This document shows, one piece after another, positions 39,400 through 51,684 of a DNA stretch of 64,000 nucleotides. The notes under the pieces are model-generated. The model was not told the DNA's origin. It ran no database searches and saw only the letters and a list, made by a program, of their open reading frames with translations. The stretch is from Typha latifolia. Lineage: Eukaryota; Streptophyta; Magnoliopsida; Poales; Typhaceae. The position numbers were made by a program, and so were the translations under genes. How positions within the stretch are numbered: the first letter of the stretch is position 1; each line of letters begins with the position of its first letter. The DNA lies in the NCBI GenBank assembly GCA_019914945.1, contig CM034100.1, forward strand, positions 17,247,096-17,311,095, written 5' to 3'.

Positions 39400-39933
39400 A
39401 ACAAAACACAAAAAAAGATTTTGACAATGTAAAATTATACAAATGGATTTTCCAATGCACTGAGTGTGAATTAGGCAATTAGGATCATCAGGTGGTGGTT
39501 GTGTGTTACCATTCTTTTCATGAGAGATTGAGACTTCTTATTAGAGAGCAACTTGTGAGATTGCTGGTGTGATGGATGTAGATGGTTATATTAAACTTCC
39601 ATTATTATTTATTTATTTTTGTTTGGCGATTATATATTTTCAGATTTCCGTTCTTGAATTTAGTGTTGTTTTCTGGGAGGGGAGACTTCATCATGCATTA
39701 GAATCTAAATCAAGTTGATTTCAACCTAAAATTCTACTTTTTAAAAAAAAATAACAGAACTAGATTACTTGAAAAGTACCGCCCGGCTCCGGTAAATCTA
39801 ATTTCTTATATCGGATCGGATCTGATAGACTTGGATTATACATAGTATCCGACCCGAAATAAAACCTCGTCCCAGACATTACCTTCTCCGCCCTTTAAAC
39901 CCTAAAAGGCCTAAAACCTCACCTCCGCGCCAA
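39400..39933. other. Spacer between the WD40 and PPR genes
   Basis: 3' UTR of the WD40 gene and the short promoter of the PPR gene. AT-rich with no extra feature, turning CT-rich at 39880-39930. Confidence 0.55.
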
Positions 39934-41484
39934 ATGCTCGTTTCATGGTGGAGAACTCGATCTGCCGCCATTAGAGCTTCTTCCACGGTCTCCTCTCCCC
40001 TCCTCAATCCCTTCTCTTCCACATCCATCACCGACCATCGAATCCAATCCTACTTAAACTCCGGAATGCTCGACGACGCCGTCTCCCTCCTCTCCCAATC
40101 CGTCGAATCAAACTCCCCTCCGCCTTCCGCTATCTCCTTTAACCTCGTACTCTCTTCTCTTAACCGGGCTCGCCGATTCGATTCTACGATCGAGCTTTGC
40201 GCCGTTATGTCTCGCGCTGGATTGCCTTCTGACGTCGTCACCTTCAACATCCTCATCAATTCCTACTGCGAATTGGGTCGTCTGGATCTTGCACGTGATG
40301 TTTTCGACAGAATGAGGCAGTGGAACTGTGCGCCGAATGTGGTCTCTTGCAATACTTTGATCAAGTGGTATAGTAGGAAAGGTCGGATCTTGGATGCGTT
40401 TGGCGTTCTGCGAGGGATGCTGGAGAATGGGCTGAGACCAAACAGCCGTACGTATTCGATTCTGATTGATTTTAGATGTGGTTCTTCGGATTCGGATTTG
40501 GGTCTGTGGTTGATTTGCGAGATGCTTCGAATTGGGTTGGTTCCGAGCGTGCCGGCTTACAATTGTGTTTTGGCTGGACTTAGTAAGGAAGGGAAAATGA
40601 AGATGGCAAAGAGCCTTTATTCAAGGATGGTCAAGTTGGGCGTCAGGGGAAATGTAGTCTCTTATACTGGTTTTCTTACTGGATTGTGTCGGGAGGGGAA
40701 GATGGTTGAAGCAAAATTGCTTTTTGATGAGATGTTGGAATTGGGTTGCGCACCAAATGTTGTGACGTACAGTGCGTTGATTCATGGATTTTGTTTGAGT
40801 GGGCAGCTTGAAGATGCCATGGGACTGATGCGAGAGATGGTCTGCGGCGGTCTCAGCCCAAATGTGGTAACATACACAGGAGTCATGTCAGGTCTATGTA
40901 GGGAAGGGAGAGTTGGAGAGGCTCTTGGGCTTCTAGAGGAGATGATGAGACAAGGATTAATACCTAATGAGTTTACATACAGTGCTTTGTTAGATGGATT
41001 ATGTAAAGATCGGAGACTTGAGGAGGCAACACGGCTCTTTCACCAAATGGAAGAGAGAGGATTCCGAAATTTAGTCATTTCATTTAATATTTTAGTTAGT
41101 GGATTTTGCAGAGTAGGTAACATGGAAGAAGCTATGAAGCTTCTCCAGGAGATGAGAGTGAAAGGTCCCCTGCCAGATGTTATTACTTATAACACATTGA
41201 TGGATGGTTTCTGTAAAATTGGAGAAGTTGAGGCTGCAAGGGAGTTAATGTGTGATATGCAATTGCAAGGCCTGAAACCAAATGTAGTTACCTACAATAC
41301 TATATTGGCTGGATTAACAAGATTGGGAGATCTTGAACAGGTTATGCAACTAGTGGAAGAGATGGCTAATAAAGGAGTTGAGCTTGATGTCATCAGTTAT
41401 AGTATAATTTCAGAAGGTATGCATAGATCAGTTAAGTGGCAAAACGCAGAGAATTTTCTGCAACAGAGCACGGGACCTGAGTGA
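39934..41484 (+). CDS. P-class pentatricopeptide repeat protein
   Basis: Intronless, 516 residues. The N-terminus (MLVSWWRTRSAAIRASS) is Arg/Ser-rich and fits mitochondrial targeting. From about residue 70 the chain is thirteen consecutive PPR units in the 35-residue register, such as VVTFNILINSYCELGRLDLA, VVTYSALIHGFCLSGQLEDA and VITYNTLMDGFCKIGEVEAA. The unit near VISFNILVSGFC is preceded by a repeat one residue short (EERGFRN). No E, DYW or other C-terminal domain follows, which makes it P-class; these bind organelle RNA to stabilise, splice or process it. The last unit (VISYSIISEGMHRS) is incomplete before the stop, which could mean a recent C-terminal truncation. The RNA target cannot be read with confidence. 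Confidence 0.93.
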   Translation: MLVSWWRTRSAAIRASSTVSSPLLNPFSSTSITDHRIQSYLNSGMLDDAVSLLSQSVESNSPPPSAISFNLVLSSLNRARRFDSTIELCAVMSRAGLPSDVVTFNILINSYCELGRLDLARDVFDRMRQWNCAPNVVSCNTLIKWYSRKGRILDAFGVLRGMLENGLRPNSRTYSILIDFRCGSSDSDLGLWLICEMLRIGLVPSVPAYNCVLAGLSKEGKMKMAKSLYSRMVKLGVRGNVVSYTGFLTGLCREGKMVEAKLLFDEMLELGCAPNVVTYSALIHGFCLSGQLEDAMGLMREMVCGGLSPNVVTYTGVMSGLCREGRVGEALGLLEEMMRQGLIPNEFTYSALLDGLCKDRRLEEATRLFHQMEERGFRNLVISFNILVSGFCRVGNMEEAMKLLQEMRVKGPLPDVITYNTLMDGFCKIGEVEAARELMCDMQLQGLKPNVVTYNTILAGLTRLGDLEQVMQLVEEMANKGVELDVISYSIISEGMHRSVKWQNAENFLQQSTGPE

Positions 41485-44064
41485 ATGTGATGATCCATTC
41501 ATCTCTTCTTAGACCTTGAAACACTTCACAAGGATATGCAGCCAGATCAGTTTGCTTTAGTAGGATGGTACAAAGTCTCAGAAGAACGTAATGTCTATGA
41601 TGGCATTCAGTATGTACCTTTATCAAAGATGAGACTAAGGAGCTGATGAGGTTGATGAGAGTCGCTGGATGTTCTCAAATCTGGATATCATGTGGCATTG
41701 CCTGTTTGAATACAGGAGATGGATGCTCGGTACCCAGAAATATTGAGATGGGAATCCTCCGCTTGCAGGACAGAAGGCTGATGAACGAGTCATGTTAGGT
41801 AGGACAAATGTTTATGAGATGGCTCAGTAACTAGAAATAATCTGTCATTGGAAACTTGGCATTTAAATCCTATACTTGTTCATTGCAGGATCAAAGCCAC
41901 ACAGGAGTCATGGCAGGTGGCATAAATGCTCTTAAATTTTATAAGTATGACTCTCAGCAATTTGGCAATTTAGTCATAGAAGAACAAAAGAGATGGTGTA
42001 CTTATTGTTCTCTTTGCATGATTACAGCATAATTCAGTCGGTAAGAATTCAATCCTGATGCATTAGATCATAGTGGCCGTGGGATAATGATTAATTATGT
42101 TATATCTCTTATCCCCCCTCCTGCAGAGTTAAACCTCTTCCTAATCGTTATTGCATTCGTGAGAGGCATCTCAGATATGGTAGCATGAAGCTTTTGTTCA
42201 GATACGGTTGAAGCTACAGGTTGGTGCAAAGATGTGATTAATTAACTACTACTTAGTTCTTAGTTCTCAACTATTTCTAGATATTCCCTAATTCGTATCT
42301 GCACATAATACAAGAAGAAAATGTTGAATAGTTGAATTGTTATTTCATTTATCATGACATTTTGCACCAAAAGAACAGTATGTGAACATCATTACATTTG
42401 GATCCAAATGTGAGGTATGTGCTTTAAAGAATGAATAAGAGATCTTTTCTAATTTGTGAGTGTCATGGTGCAATGAATACATCACCATTTCATTGGTTTA
42501 CATCATCAATGGGGATTTTGACATGTCTAATTAGCAATTTTATGTTTCTGTTTGACTCTTGTTCCATCCTGAATTAGGATGAACTGAAAAGTATTGTCAA
42601 TCCATATATTATATGTTGTCCTTTTACCTTTGTTATTTTATCTATTGTCAAGGGTGTCTGTGAAGATTCAAAACTGCTCAAATTTTTAAAGCAGTAGGAC
42701 TGGACCAAACTAAAATTGTGTACTAGAGTTTTATTTTCTGATTTGGACTAGACTAGGAACCACGATCGTGTGTGCATTAAACACTTGCATGTATTGAATT
42801 TTCAGCTAGTATGGCTGATTCCCAATCTGAACTTCCAAAAAGGACTGCCAATATGCATCGGTTTGATGGGCGGCCAATCCTAATTCCAAAACTAATTACT
42901 TTGAACCTGTAAATAGCTCCATTAATAAGGATCAATTTAACCCTCATGCAGGTGCTTCTTGGTGAAGATTCATTATCTGATTTTTAGTGGAAAATTTAAT
43001 GATATTTTCCCTTCATGAACTACATCAACTTTAGGTTACACTGTCTGGAAACATGCGTCCACATTTGATCTTTTGATGCAGGTAGGATATGGGAATGATG
43101 CTGGGAGATGTAAATGTGCATACGTTTACATGACAGGAGACAAGAAGTGTGGCTCTTCTATTGCCTCAGCATGGACCAGCACAATTACTCTCTTCTTTGT
43201 GGCTGATCCATCTTTTATATGGGGACTATATAGCATTACACGCGTTGTAAGTTTTACTGTTGGGAAATAGTATAAATCATATCTCAAAAACAGAGGTAAT
43301 ATAATTATACTGATCTTTAAAATAATATATGATGATCTGAGCAAGTCCAATTCTGGACAAGAATACTGCACTTTTAAGAGGAATTTTTGGTTCAAGTTTG
43401 AGATCTAACTTGTTCTTCTTAAATAAGGGGAAATAGATCGACTGCAGTTAGAAAATTAGCATATACTCGTCAAAAGAATTTTGAGAGATTTGCACGCACT
43501 GTTCAGGGAAAATGTTCAACGTGGTTCGCAAATATTAAGGTTTATAACGATTGGAGCAGCACTATCCAAATAAAACCAATACAGAACCTAAACACCAGTG
43601 GTACTTAAAGACAACTCAAACCATTCTTTGTCGCGAACATTCCTCTCGTTTAATTAACAAAAGTCGCACTACAAAATATTAAAAAGCTTAACGTCAGTGT
43701 CCTAACAACTAATTATTCAGAAGAAACTAAATAGAGAATAAATAAGCTATATTTCTCAAAAGACAAAAAAGAGAGAGAGAGAAAAGAACAGAGAATAGAT
43801 AAATTTTTATATGAGTACACAGATCCAGTGCATTTTATGTTAGTGGAGATAAGTTAATTGTGCATGATACCTTGCATTTTACAGTTCTGAGTTGCAAAAT
43901 CTCAAATAAAGCCTACTCTAATAAGTATACAGTCCCGCATGGTATCAGACCTACAAGAACCACTTCAAAGAAGTCAAGATCTGCTTACTTCAAAGAAGTC
44001 AAGATCTGCTCTGAATTATTTGATTTGCATCAACGACGCAATGATTTTCTCTGCTTCCAAGTAA
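41485..44064. other. Convergent spacer (PPR / TAN1-like)
   Basis: About 2.6 kb without a confident gene. It must hold the PPR 3' UTR and the TAN1-like 3' UTR. A weak open stretch at about 41614-41805 (FIKDETKELMRLMRVAG) hints at decayed coding sequence but has no firm homology. A 24-bp duplication near the right edge is listed separately. Confidence 0.5.
43962..44010. repeat. 24-bp tandem duplication in the TAN1-like 3' flank
   Basis: The 24-base unit containing CTTCAAAGAAGTCAAGATC occurs at 43962-43985 and again, identical, at 43987-44010, with one base between. It lies just downstream of the minus-strand stop codon of the TAN1-like gene. Confidence 0.9.
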
Positions 44065-45019
44065 TCACCCATGAGCAGTTCCTTCAAGCTCTTTGCCTTG
44101 TTTGGGAGAGGTCAGTTGCCTCAGATTGTACTTTGAGAGCTCTTTGTATCTTTCAACCACTCCCACTAAGCAAATAGTCTGCTTAATACATAACATAGAG
44201 TTATTATGGCCTCAACCAAAGATCACAAAACATCAGCTAAAGCTAGTTACTTTTATGATTGTCAAGTGAAGAATCATAATGTGCTCATTAGTCAAGAATG
44301 TTATGGTTATATAACCCAGAACATGCATGCTTGATAGTAGAAATACCACAAAGGGAAGCACTCAGTCAATCTTAAACACTCTGAATCAAAAACCAAGTCA
44401 AAAGATCACACAATCTATGTGGCATGCAAAAAAAAATGTGTGCATGGTCTCAGAATTCTAGCTAGCCAAACAATGCAAGAGAAGGATGAAGTGCAGGAAT
44501 TGGTAATTTTTGGACTATATCAGATATCAAGTTACTGCAGAAGCAAGTGTTCAGAAAATTGAAGGCTTTCGCTATTCCAACAAAGTATATTCCTTGATCT
44601 CAAGTGCCTGCCAATATATAAGTATGTTCCGAATTCAAACATAATGAGTCATTGGCATCTCCAAGTGTGGTGCTTCAGTAACTCGGTTTCTAGTTTCCTA
44701 CCACAAATGAGTAGGTTCCCATTGTACAATGTGGAGAAGTGAGGTAGTTACCAGAGGGAACATCAAAAGATGTTAGGCTTAAGATTTACCAGTTATTTCC
44801 AACACAATGCATCATGTTTAACTTTTCTAGCAACCTGAAAATGGAACATCGGAAAAAATACAGTTGTTGTTGGCTGTATGACGTACGCAACGTCTAGACA
44901 TATACAAGTTCAAAGAGGAAGAAATCATCCTTAGTAATAAGGAAAAATGGACAGAAAATATGTTAGATAAATACTAGCTGCCCACCAAACACGGAGGGCT
45001 GCAGTACTTGCCGGCCGTG

Positions 45020-45053
<34 letters not shown>

Positions 45054-48000
45054 CAGTGCTTCACTTCTCGTCGTCGCCGCTTGCCGCCAACCTCGTTGTC
45101 GCGCGCGTGCCCGAGTTAGCTGATTGCTTCGACATGGATGCCCTAGCCCATCTGCAATTTAAGTTTTCATTTGACTCGACCCAACCCACTCAAGTCATCT
45201 TCCTCCTTGAGCCGGGGCTAGGGCATCCATGTTGGAGTGATTGGCATCTTCATCAGCGATCTCTGGCTCGCTTGCGGTGGGCGACGACAAGGGCAGCGGC
45301 AATAGTGAGCAGCGACAACAATGACGAAGAGTTAAGCGCTGCTATTGTGCCACGTACCAAAAGATGAGCTAACTAGTTGCATTCAATATTCATGTCATGT
45401 TAAGCAAGCAAAGCAGAATAAAAGAATAATGGATGTTAAGCAAACAAAGCATAAGAACAGGATTACAGTTTTGGTAGGAAAAACACTTGATTTGATCTCT
45501 ACACTATCAATTTTAGTTATCCATAAATGAAGAAAATGTAGTATTCAGGTAAGATAAAAGGAGATGGGTAATTTACCTTCACAACCTGGACAATGATGGT
45601 CTTATCTGGGCTACTAAGATCAACTTTGTGTGGCTGTGGCACAGATTTTGCAACTGCATTTATTATCTTCATCCTATCAATCCCCGTATTTGCACGTGCT
45701 TCAAATAATACTGCAAACTGCATGTACAAGCATTTAGCTTAAAATTGGACAATGGCAATGATGCACCTTTTTGTTGCCGATCGTGATCTTCTGAATTCTG
45801 AGCAGCAAGTGGCAACATCTAAGTTTTAAAAAAAATTCCAAATTGAATGGCAACAAAATACTCTACACCTAGTTGTGCTCTATCTAAAATGTCCATGAAG
45901 GGTTAAAGCTTTGGCCAAAACTAACCAATTTGATGTCCTAGCCTTATTGCGCTCAGGTCATTGGTTAGGCATCAATGTTCAAAGGGGGATTAGCAGTCTC
46001 CTCCCTGTCTATTGGTACCAACAGGGCATGGTTAGACATTCATCAGTTTCTGCAGCTAAGTATGGGTTGTTTTGGCATTCCTGATTGAGTGGTCTTGACA
46101 AAGTTATTGTTAATTTTAGTCAATTCCAATGGTTTCAATGTACAGGGGCACACCTATTAAAAAGTGAAACGAATTTATATATTGACCTTCTAGGAAGTCT
46201 TTTTATTGGCAAAGAATTCCAGGAGCTCTAAAAGACGAGCAACAATTAAACATTTAACCTGTGCACCGAACTTCCATGCTACCTGTAGATTTTGTAAATA
46301 GCAGCAACAGAGATCTTTTAAAGGTCATATAACGAAACAACTCAAGTCACAAGCTTATACTTAATTTATAAAGTTATATGTCATCGCTTACCAAATTCAG
46401 CTGATATACTAATACTAAATATTATTCTGTTTGTGCTGAATAGTTATAGTAGAATGACATCATTCACATAGCAGGAATGATGTGAAAAAGGAAACATTTA
46501 ACCGGTGCTTTTAAAAACTTTTCAATACTTTTGAGATCCTTTTGGTGGAACCTGAAAAAGGAAAACCATATGTAGGAAACTTCCTTCCTAACAGATAATC
46601 ATTAAAGAGTTCCTTGAGATAAACTTCCTGATAGATAATATTGCAAACTCACATGGTGAATCTCAAAGTTGACAGGCTATCTTCATGATTTGATCCTTCT
46701 TTATGCCAAATCTTCAGCAGGATTTTAGAGAAACCTACCACAAATTAACTATAATACTATGTTCCAACTAAAGTGGGAGAAAATAATTTGGAGCAGAACA
46801 TTGGAAATAAGTTCAATTAATCAGGCTAACGTTAGAAGCCTAGAAAGCTAACGTAGACTAGTAGATGATCCACAAAGATGTTCACAGCACCAGCAATTCT
46901 CGCTGCATAAAGAAACATGTCAACAGAAAAGCCAAAAGGACAAGACCATACCTTTTGCGGATTAGGAGCTTCATTAGGAAAGTGCTGATCAACAAGTGGC
47001 TTAATTGCTCTTGTTATTTCATCTTCCGATGCATAACATGTTACTTCAGCAGGTAAAACTCTCAATATAAATCTATAAAGCAAATATCCAATGCAGAAAA
47101 ACATGAGTTACAAAAACCAATACCAACTGTTATTATAATCAACAAACCTTCAGGAAATCATAAAATCAAAATAAAATTATGGCATGAATGTAAACCTTGA
47201 CATATGTTTACGAGTGGAAGCAGCTGAACTCATCATACGTTGTACTATGTCAGCAGGACCAGGGTCGCCAGCTCTTTTATGCATTTGGATACAGACCACA
47301 CCATTACAACCCGAATCAAGGTTCACAAAATGCCTCTGTTTACAGTGCAAAAGTTTTGGTAAATTGAGAAACTATAACTAACATACAGTAAGGAAAATAA
47401 ACAAAAAAATGATCCAAGGAGTTTGACAACCAAATCTAATTAATAACTAATAATTGCAAAGAATGTTTCTGAGAAATCCAGAAGTTGTGAAGCCTTCAAA
47501 GTTCAAAGGTCCATTTTAGCAGCTTTGAGGTTGTCGTAGACATAATCTGATGGATGATGAACAAAATGTGCTGAACCCTAAGTATTCAATTTAATTAGCT
47601 TATTATCCTCTAAAGGCTAATAACATCAAGTACAGAGTGCAGATATGTTTAACATTTTAAATCTCAACCTTTCCTGTTTAGCATAAATAGTGGATGAGGA
47701 GCAACAATGACCAAAAATTGCAGGACTTCACCGACAATGACTCATACCCTCCACCCTCTTCTCATTCCCCTTATAATTTCCACTACAATTATGAGACACT
47801 GCCAATATTTGGCCAGAAAAGAGTGAAACTGCTGCAAAAAGAATGGTTACCAAAGGTGTGCATACTTTTTCCCTTTTTATAATTTTTTTTCACATTTCCC
47901 CTTTAATCTTTTCCCTTTTTCTTTTCGCAACTATAGCAGGATAACACCCATGGTTATAATTAATGCCACCAGCACTTTATGATCAAGCAGAAATTCATAG

Positions 48001-50454
48001 CCTTATCATTCTCAATTCCTTTCACCGTAGCCTACTAGCCTCATTGTTTGAAGTTTCACGCGAGAAGGAACAGTAACAGCTGAAACTCAATGAAAACTAA
48101 AGCTGAAACCATCAAGATTTCTGATTTTGACATTTATTTTGGACCACAATTGACTAGATCCCTATTTCGGCCTAAAATATTCATTTTTTTAGGGGTCAAA
48201 CTGAAACATGAATCTAGCCTCTTGCTGAACCAGTGAATCTAGTAGAGAGTAAATCAAAACATAGCAGGAACAAACACTAGGCGGATTGATATTTGTAAAA
48301 CCAAGCATCTTCCTCCATATAGCACATGATAACTAGGGATTGACAATATCCTGCCTTAGCTGCACATAATCTATGGTGGAATAATAATTGTTGCAGCCAT
48401 AAATTCTAAAATATTTTAAACCAAAATTAACAGAATGCTGAACAAGAAATTTCCTAACACCCTAATAGAGTAACAACAATCAGAATCCAATGAATCTGTC
48501 ATGTCACCATCCAGGGCACTCATTCTCCAATCACTAAAATCCGCTAATCTATAAAGTATAAACGTGATACACCATAGGATAGACCGTTTAATGTATAACA
48601 AACAATAAAAATAGTTTATAAGCAAAAGTGCTACTTAAAAAGTATTACTACTAAATGATAGTTTAAGAGCATGTGTAACTAAAGCATGCAGGCAGGGCCT
48701 GTGAAAAACAGAAAGAATAAAATGTAAATATCACAAGCAAAAGTGCTACTTAAAAAGTATTACTACTAAATGATGGTTTAAGAGCATGTGTAACTTAAAG
48801 AAACCAATGAGACATATAGAGGGAAAGGCTAAAAGACAAGCCAGCATGGTTAAGCATGTGTATCATTGGTGCAATCTTCAACAAGATAAACAGAAAAGGG
48901 CCGACAATTCCAGCAAGCAAAGTTGCTATAAACATATTTTCTCATAACTGAAGTAGTAAAGATGCAACTAAATAAAGGTTTAGATTCACTGCAATAACTA
49001 AAACAAACCTTGTTCCTATCTTTTAACTCCTTGAGCTCATCTTTGATTAGATCATCAATATGTTTATCATCAGCTTTAGATTCTCCATGTTCACATTGTG
49101 ATGGTCCTTTTTCTACTCGTTGCTTCTTCACTTGTAAGTTTTCACTTTCTTCACTATGTTTCCCAGTATCTGGTTCTGAAATTTGAGGGATGCAAGAATC
49201 TTCTTGCTGCTTTGTCTCCAGTACACCTTTATCTGCATGATTCTCAACCTCAAGTTCCTCTTTGACAGGAGCCTCATCCTCATCACTAGAAGAATCAGAA
49301 TCCTTAAATTTAATTATTTTGTTTAACGGTTTATTAGGCGAATTCCTAGACTTTGCAGTCGAATTATTCCCATGCACTAGCTCATCATAGAACTGCAGAT
49401 CAAAAGAACAAGAGGCTTCAACACAGTTTGTGTATTTTTTAAATGTAACTCATATGAAAAGAAAATTGAAAGATAGAAACATTGAGTTGCACGCTAACAA
49501 GAACACTTTGTTATATTGCTGAGTATGATAAATGTATGATGGAAGCACAGAGCTACGCAGTATCATGGTACTATAGATTCAGATAATACATAAGCTGGCA
49601 AATTCACCTTAAGTTTAATCAGTTAAAAAAGTACATAAAGGTCACTAATTTATCCTAAGTATTAGATGAGCACCACAAAATCGATAACAACACTAGTTAA
49701 AATTGTATAGCTTCATATAATCAAAAGGAACAGAAAAACAGAATCAACAAGAAAACATCAAATATGCAGTACCTGAGATATAGTTTGTAATAAAAGATAG
49801 CATATAACTAAATTAACTGAAATTTTCATCAAAATAAAGAGCAACATCACAAACATTAGCATGCATTAAGATTTCAAGGTAACTAATAAGATAAGATTCT
49901 TTCTCTCATCCTTGTCCACTACTCCCAGATGATAAAGCAGATAGATGGATAGATTCCAAAACATCCAATACCACAATCTGAGATGTCAATAAACTAAATC
50001 GAAAGAACAGATACTCACAGGATTGCAATTCATAAAAGAAGCAAGTATCCCCAAACCCACTAATGCTAGTTTAAAGATCCAAAAATACATCCCAAACTTA
50101 AGACAGTCGAACAAAATCCACATGGAAAAAACCTACAGAAAGGCAAATAATCTGGGAGGAGAAGATCAACAACGCACAGTATCGAGGAGATTAAGGGCTT
50201 CATTGGCCGCCTGGCGCTCTCTTCCACCGTCGCACGTGAGGAAGAATCCCTCCACTCCAGGTCGCAATGGGTACAAACCCTTCTTGACGGGCTTCTACTC
50301 CCAAACCCAAGGAAGCGCGAATTAGTTCAAGGAAATCAAACGATAAAGAACTCCGAGAGGAAGAGAAATTTACCCCATGGGGAAGATACCTCCTCTTCCT
50401 CCCCTTACCGGCGTTGTTGGTGTTGTTGGTATTGGGTTTGTTCTCGGCGGCCAT
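44065..50454 (-). CDS. TAN1: TAN1/THUMPD1-like THUMP protein, tRNA acetylation adaptor
   Basis: Seven exons: 50374-50454, 50178-50294, 49009-49392, 47196-47335, 46952-47072, 45577-45717 and 44065-44178, all in phase, giving 365 residues. The start is Asn/Thr-rich, then basic (KGRKRRYLPHG). Next comes the adaptor signature GVEGFFLTCDGGRERQAANE. An acidic, charged middle (about 80-190, with KFKDSDSSSDEDE) is followed by the THUMP region: RHFVNLDSGCNGVVCIQM, FILRVLPAEVTCYA, FAVLFEARANTGIDRMKI, KVDLSSPDKTIIVQVVK. The last exon, too short to stand out alone, encodes TICLVGVVERYKELSKYNLR plus a basic tail. Yeast Tan1 and human THUMPD1 bind tRNA and direct the Kre33/NAT10 acetyltransferase to make N4-acetylcytidine at position 12 of tRNA-Ser and tRNA-Leu. 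The plant role is by homology. Confidence 0.92.
45022..45050. repeat. (GA)n microsatellite in TAN1-like intron 6
   Basis: About 14 GA units in the last intron (44179-45576), in a GC-rich island unlike the rest of the intron. Confidence 0.9.
45133..45231. repeat. Perfect 17-bp inverted repeat in TAN1-like intron 6
   Basis: CATGGATGCCCTAGCCC at 45133-45149 and its exact reverse complement at 45215-45231, with a 65-base spacer. The surrounding GC-rich island (45000-45360) contains an open frame that I take to be non-coding. Confidence 0.85.
48620..48795. repeat. 61-bp direct duplication in TAN1-like intron 3
   Basis: A unit starting AAGCAAAAGTGCTACTTAAA occurs at 48620-48680 and 48735-48795. 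The two copies differ at one base and are separated by 54 bases. The near-identity shows the duplication is recent. Confidence 0.9.
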
Positions 50455-50985
50455 GGATTTGATCTCAAACCTCTAGCTTTCTCGAAGGGCTCACTCTTAG
50501 AACTAGCAATAGTGTGCCTCTCTGTTTCAAAGTTCAAGAAAGCGTGGGCTTAATGGGCCCAGCCCAGACTCGGCCTGATTTGGCCCACGGATACCCCTAA
50601 TTTATAGGTCATTTTTTTAGCGTGTATACCCCCATTAAAATTGATATTTGTATATAAAATATATATTAAATTTGTATAATACAACAGTAACACCCTACCA
50701 ATTTTTTAAAAAATAATAATAAATTGCAAATGGTGGAATAATAATATCATTAAAGAGATATGGTTGGATTGTCCCTAATTATAATAATGGAGGCGCATAT
50801 GGCATATATGGATCGTAATTTATATTGTCAAATATCAATCGAATCCTCCATTGGAGATTTCTTACCTTAAATTGCATGATCTCCAATCCCTACCATCACT
50901 CTGCAATTACACCATCTCTCTTCCGTCTATATAGATTTAATTTTTCCTTTGTTGCAGATGAACAACCATCCCATCCATTCATCTG
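50455..50985. other. Divergent promoter region (TAN1-like / MADS)
   Basis: The two start codons are 530 bases apart on opposite strands. The left 130 bases are GC-richer and belong to the TAN1-like leader; the rest is AT-rich. A possible leader-intron acceptor (TTTGTTGCAG) at 50957 precedes the MADS gene. Confidence 0.5.
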
Positions 50986-51684
50986 ATGGCCAGGAAGAAG
51001 GTGAACCTTGCATGGATCGCCAACGACTCGACGAGGAGGGCGACCTTCAAGAAGCGCAAGAAGGGGCTCATGAAGAAGGCCAGCGAGCTCGCGACGCTCT
51101 GTGACGTCAAGGCGTGCGTGGTGGTGTACGGGCCGCAGGAGCCGCACCCGGAGGTGTGGCCGTCGCTTCCCGAGGCGACGCGTGTGCTGGCGCGGTTTAA
51201 GAGCATGCCGGAGATGGAGCAGTGCAAGAAGATGATGAACCAGGAAGGGTTCCTCCGGCAGCGGGTGGGGAAGATCCAGGAGCAGCTCCGGAAGCAGGAG
51301 CGCGAGAACCGAGAGATGGAGACGACGTTGCTCATGTACGAGGGCCTCGCCGGGAGGAGCCTCCATGATGTAGGCATCGAGGAGGCGACGAGCCTGGCGT
51401 GGATGGTGGAGATGAAGGCGAAGGTGGTGCACGACAGGATCGAGATGCTCAAGGCGCAGATGGCGTCGAACCATGCGGCGGCGGAGATGGCGATGGTCGT
51501 GAAGGAGAAGACTCCCCTTGAGGCTGCCATGGAGGCGTTGCAGAGGCAGAGCAACAGCTGGTTCGCCGACATGACTAACGCTAATGACAACGTGATGTTT
51601 GGTAGCAATGATGGTGGTGTGGATGACATAATGCAGCCTTACATAGAGAATGCATGGCTTGATCCTTTCTTCCCCTTGAACTAG
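50986..51684 (+). CDS. Type I (M-gamma) MADS-box transcription factor, AGL80-like
   Basis: Intronless, 232 residues, GC-rich codons. The MADS domain fills residues 1-60 (MARKKVNLAWIANDSTRRAT, FKKRKKGLMKKASELATLCD, then VKACVVVYGP). The departures from the type II consensus, with NLAWI and TFKKRKKGLMKKA and a following EVWPS, mark the M-gamma subclass that includes AGL80 and PHERES. There is no K domain; the middle has a Gln/Glu/Arg-rich coiled-coil stretch (about 85-125). M-gamma proteins pair with M-alpha partners and act in the central cell and endosperm. The start at 50986 is the one that gives the complete domain. An earlier ATG at 50958 opens an overlapping frame (see findings). Confidence 0.94.
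   Translation: MARKKVNLAWIANDSTRRATFKKRKKGLMKKASELATLCDVKACVVVYGPQEPHPEVWPSLPEATRVLARFKSMPEMEQCKKMMNQEGFLRQRVGKIQEQLRKQERENREMETTLLMYEGLAGRSLHDVGIEEATSLAWMVEMKAKVVHDRIEMLKAQMASNHAAAEMAMVVKEKTPLEAAMEALQRQSNSWFADMTNANDNVMFGSNDGGVDDIMQPYIENAWLDPFFPLN

Noticed and set aside
41614..41805. DYW-type PPR C-terminus as a pseudogene
   Set aside because: I could not find the HxE(x)nCxxC zinc motif or a DYW end; similarity is too weak to call.
43936..43950. TGGTATCAGA, similar to the tRNA-iMet primer-binding site of LTR retrotransposons
   Set aside because: No LTR-like repeats flank it and the last two consensus bases are missing; it is probably chance.
45008..45367. 119-codon frame in TAN1-like intron 6
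   Set aside because: It begins in the GA microsatellite, spans an inverted repeat and shows no recognisable domain.
50896..51629. Two long minus-strand frames opposite the MADS gene
   Set aside because: They are antisense shadows of GC-rich MADS codons with His/Leu/Arg- or Ser-rich composition.
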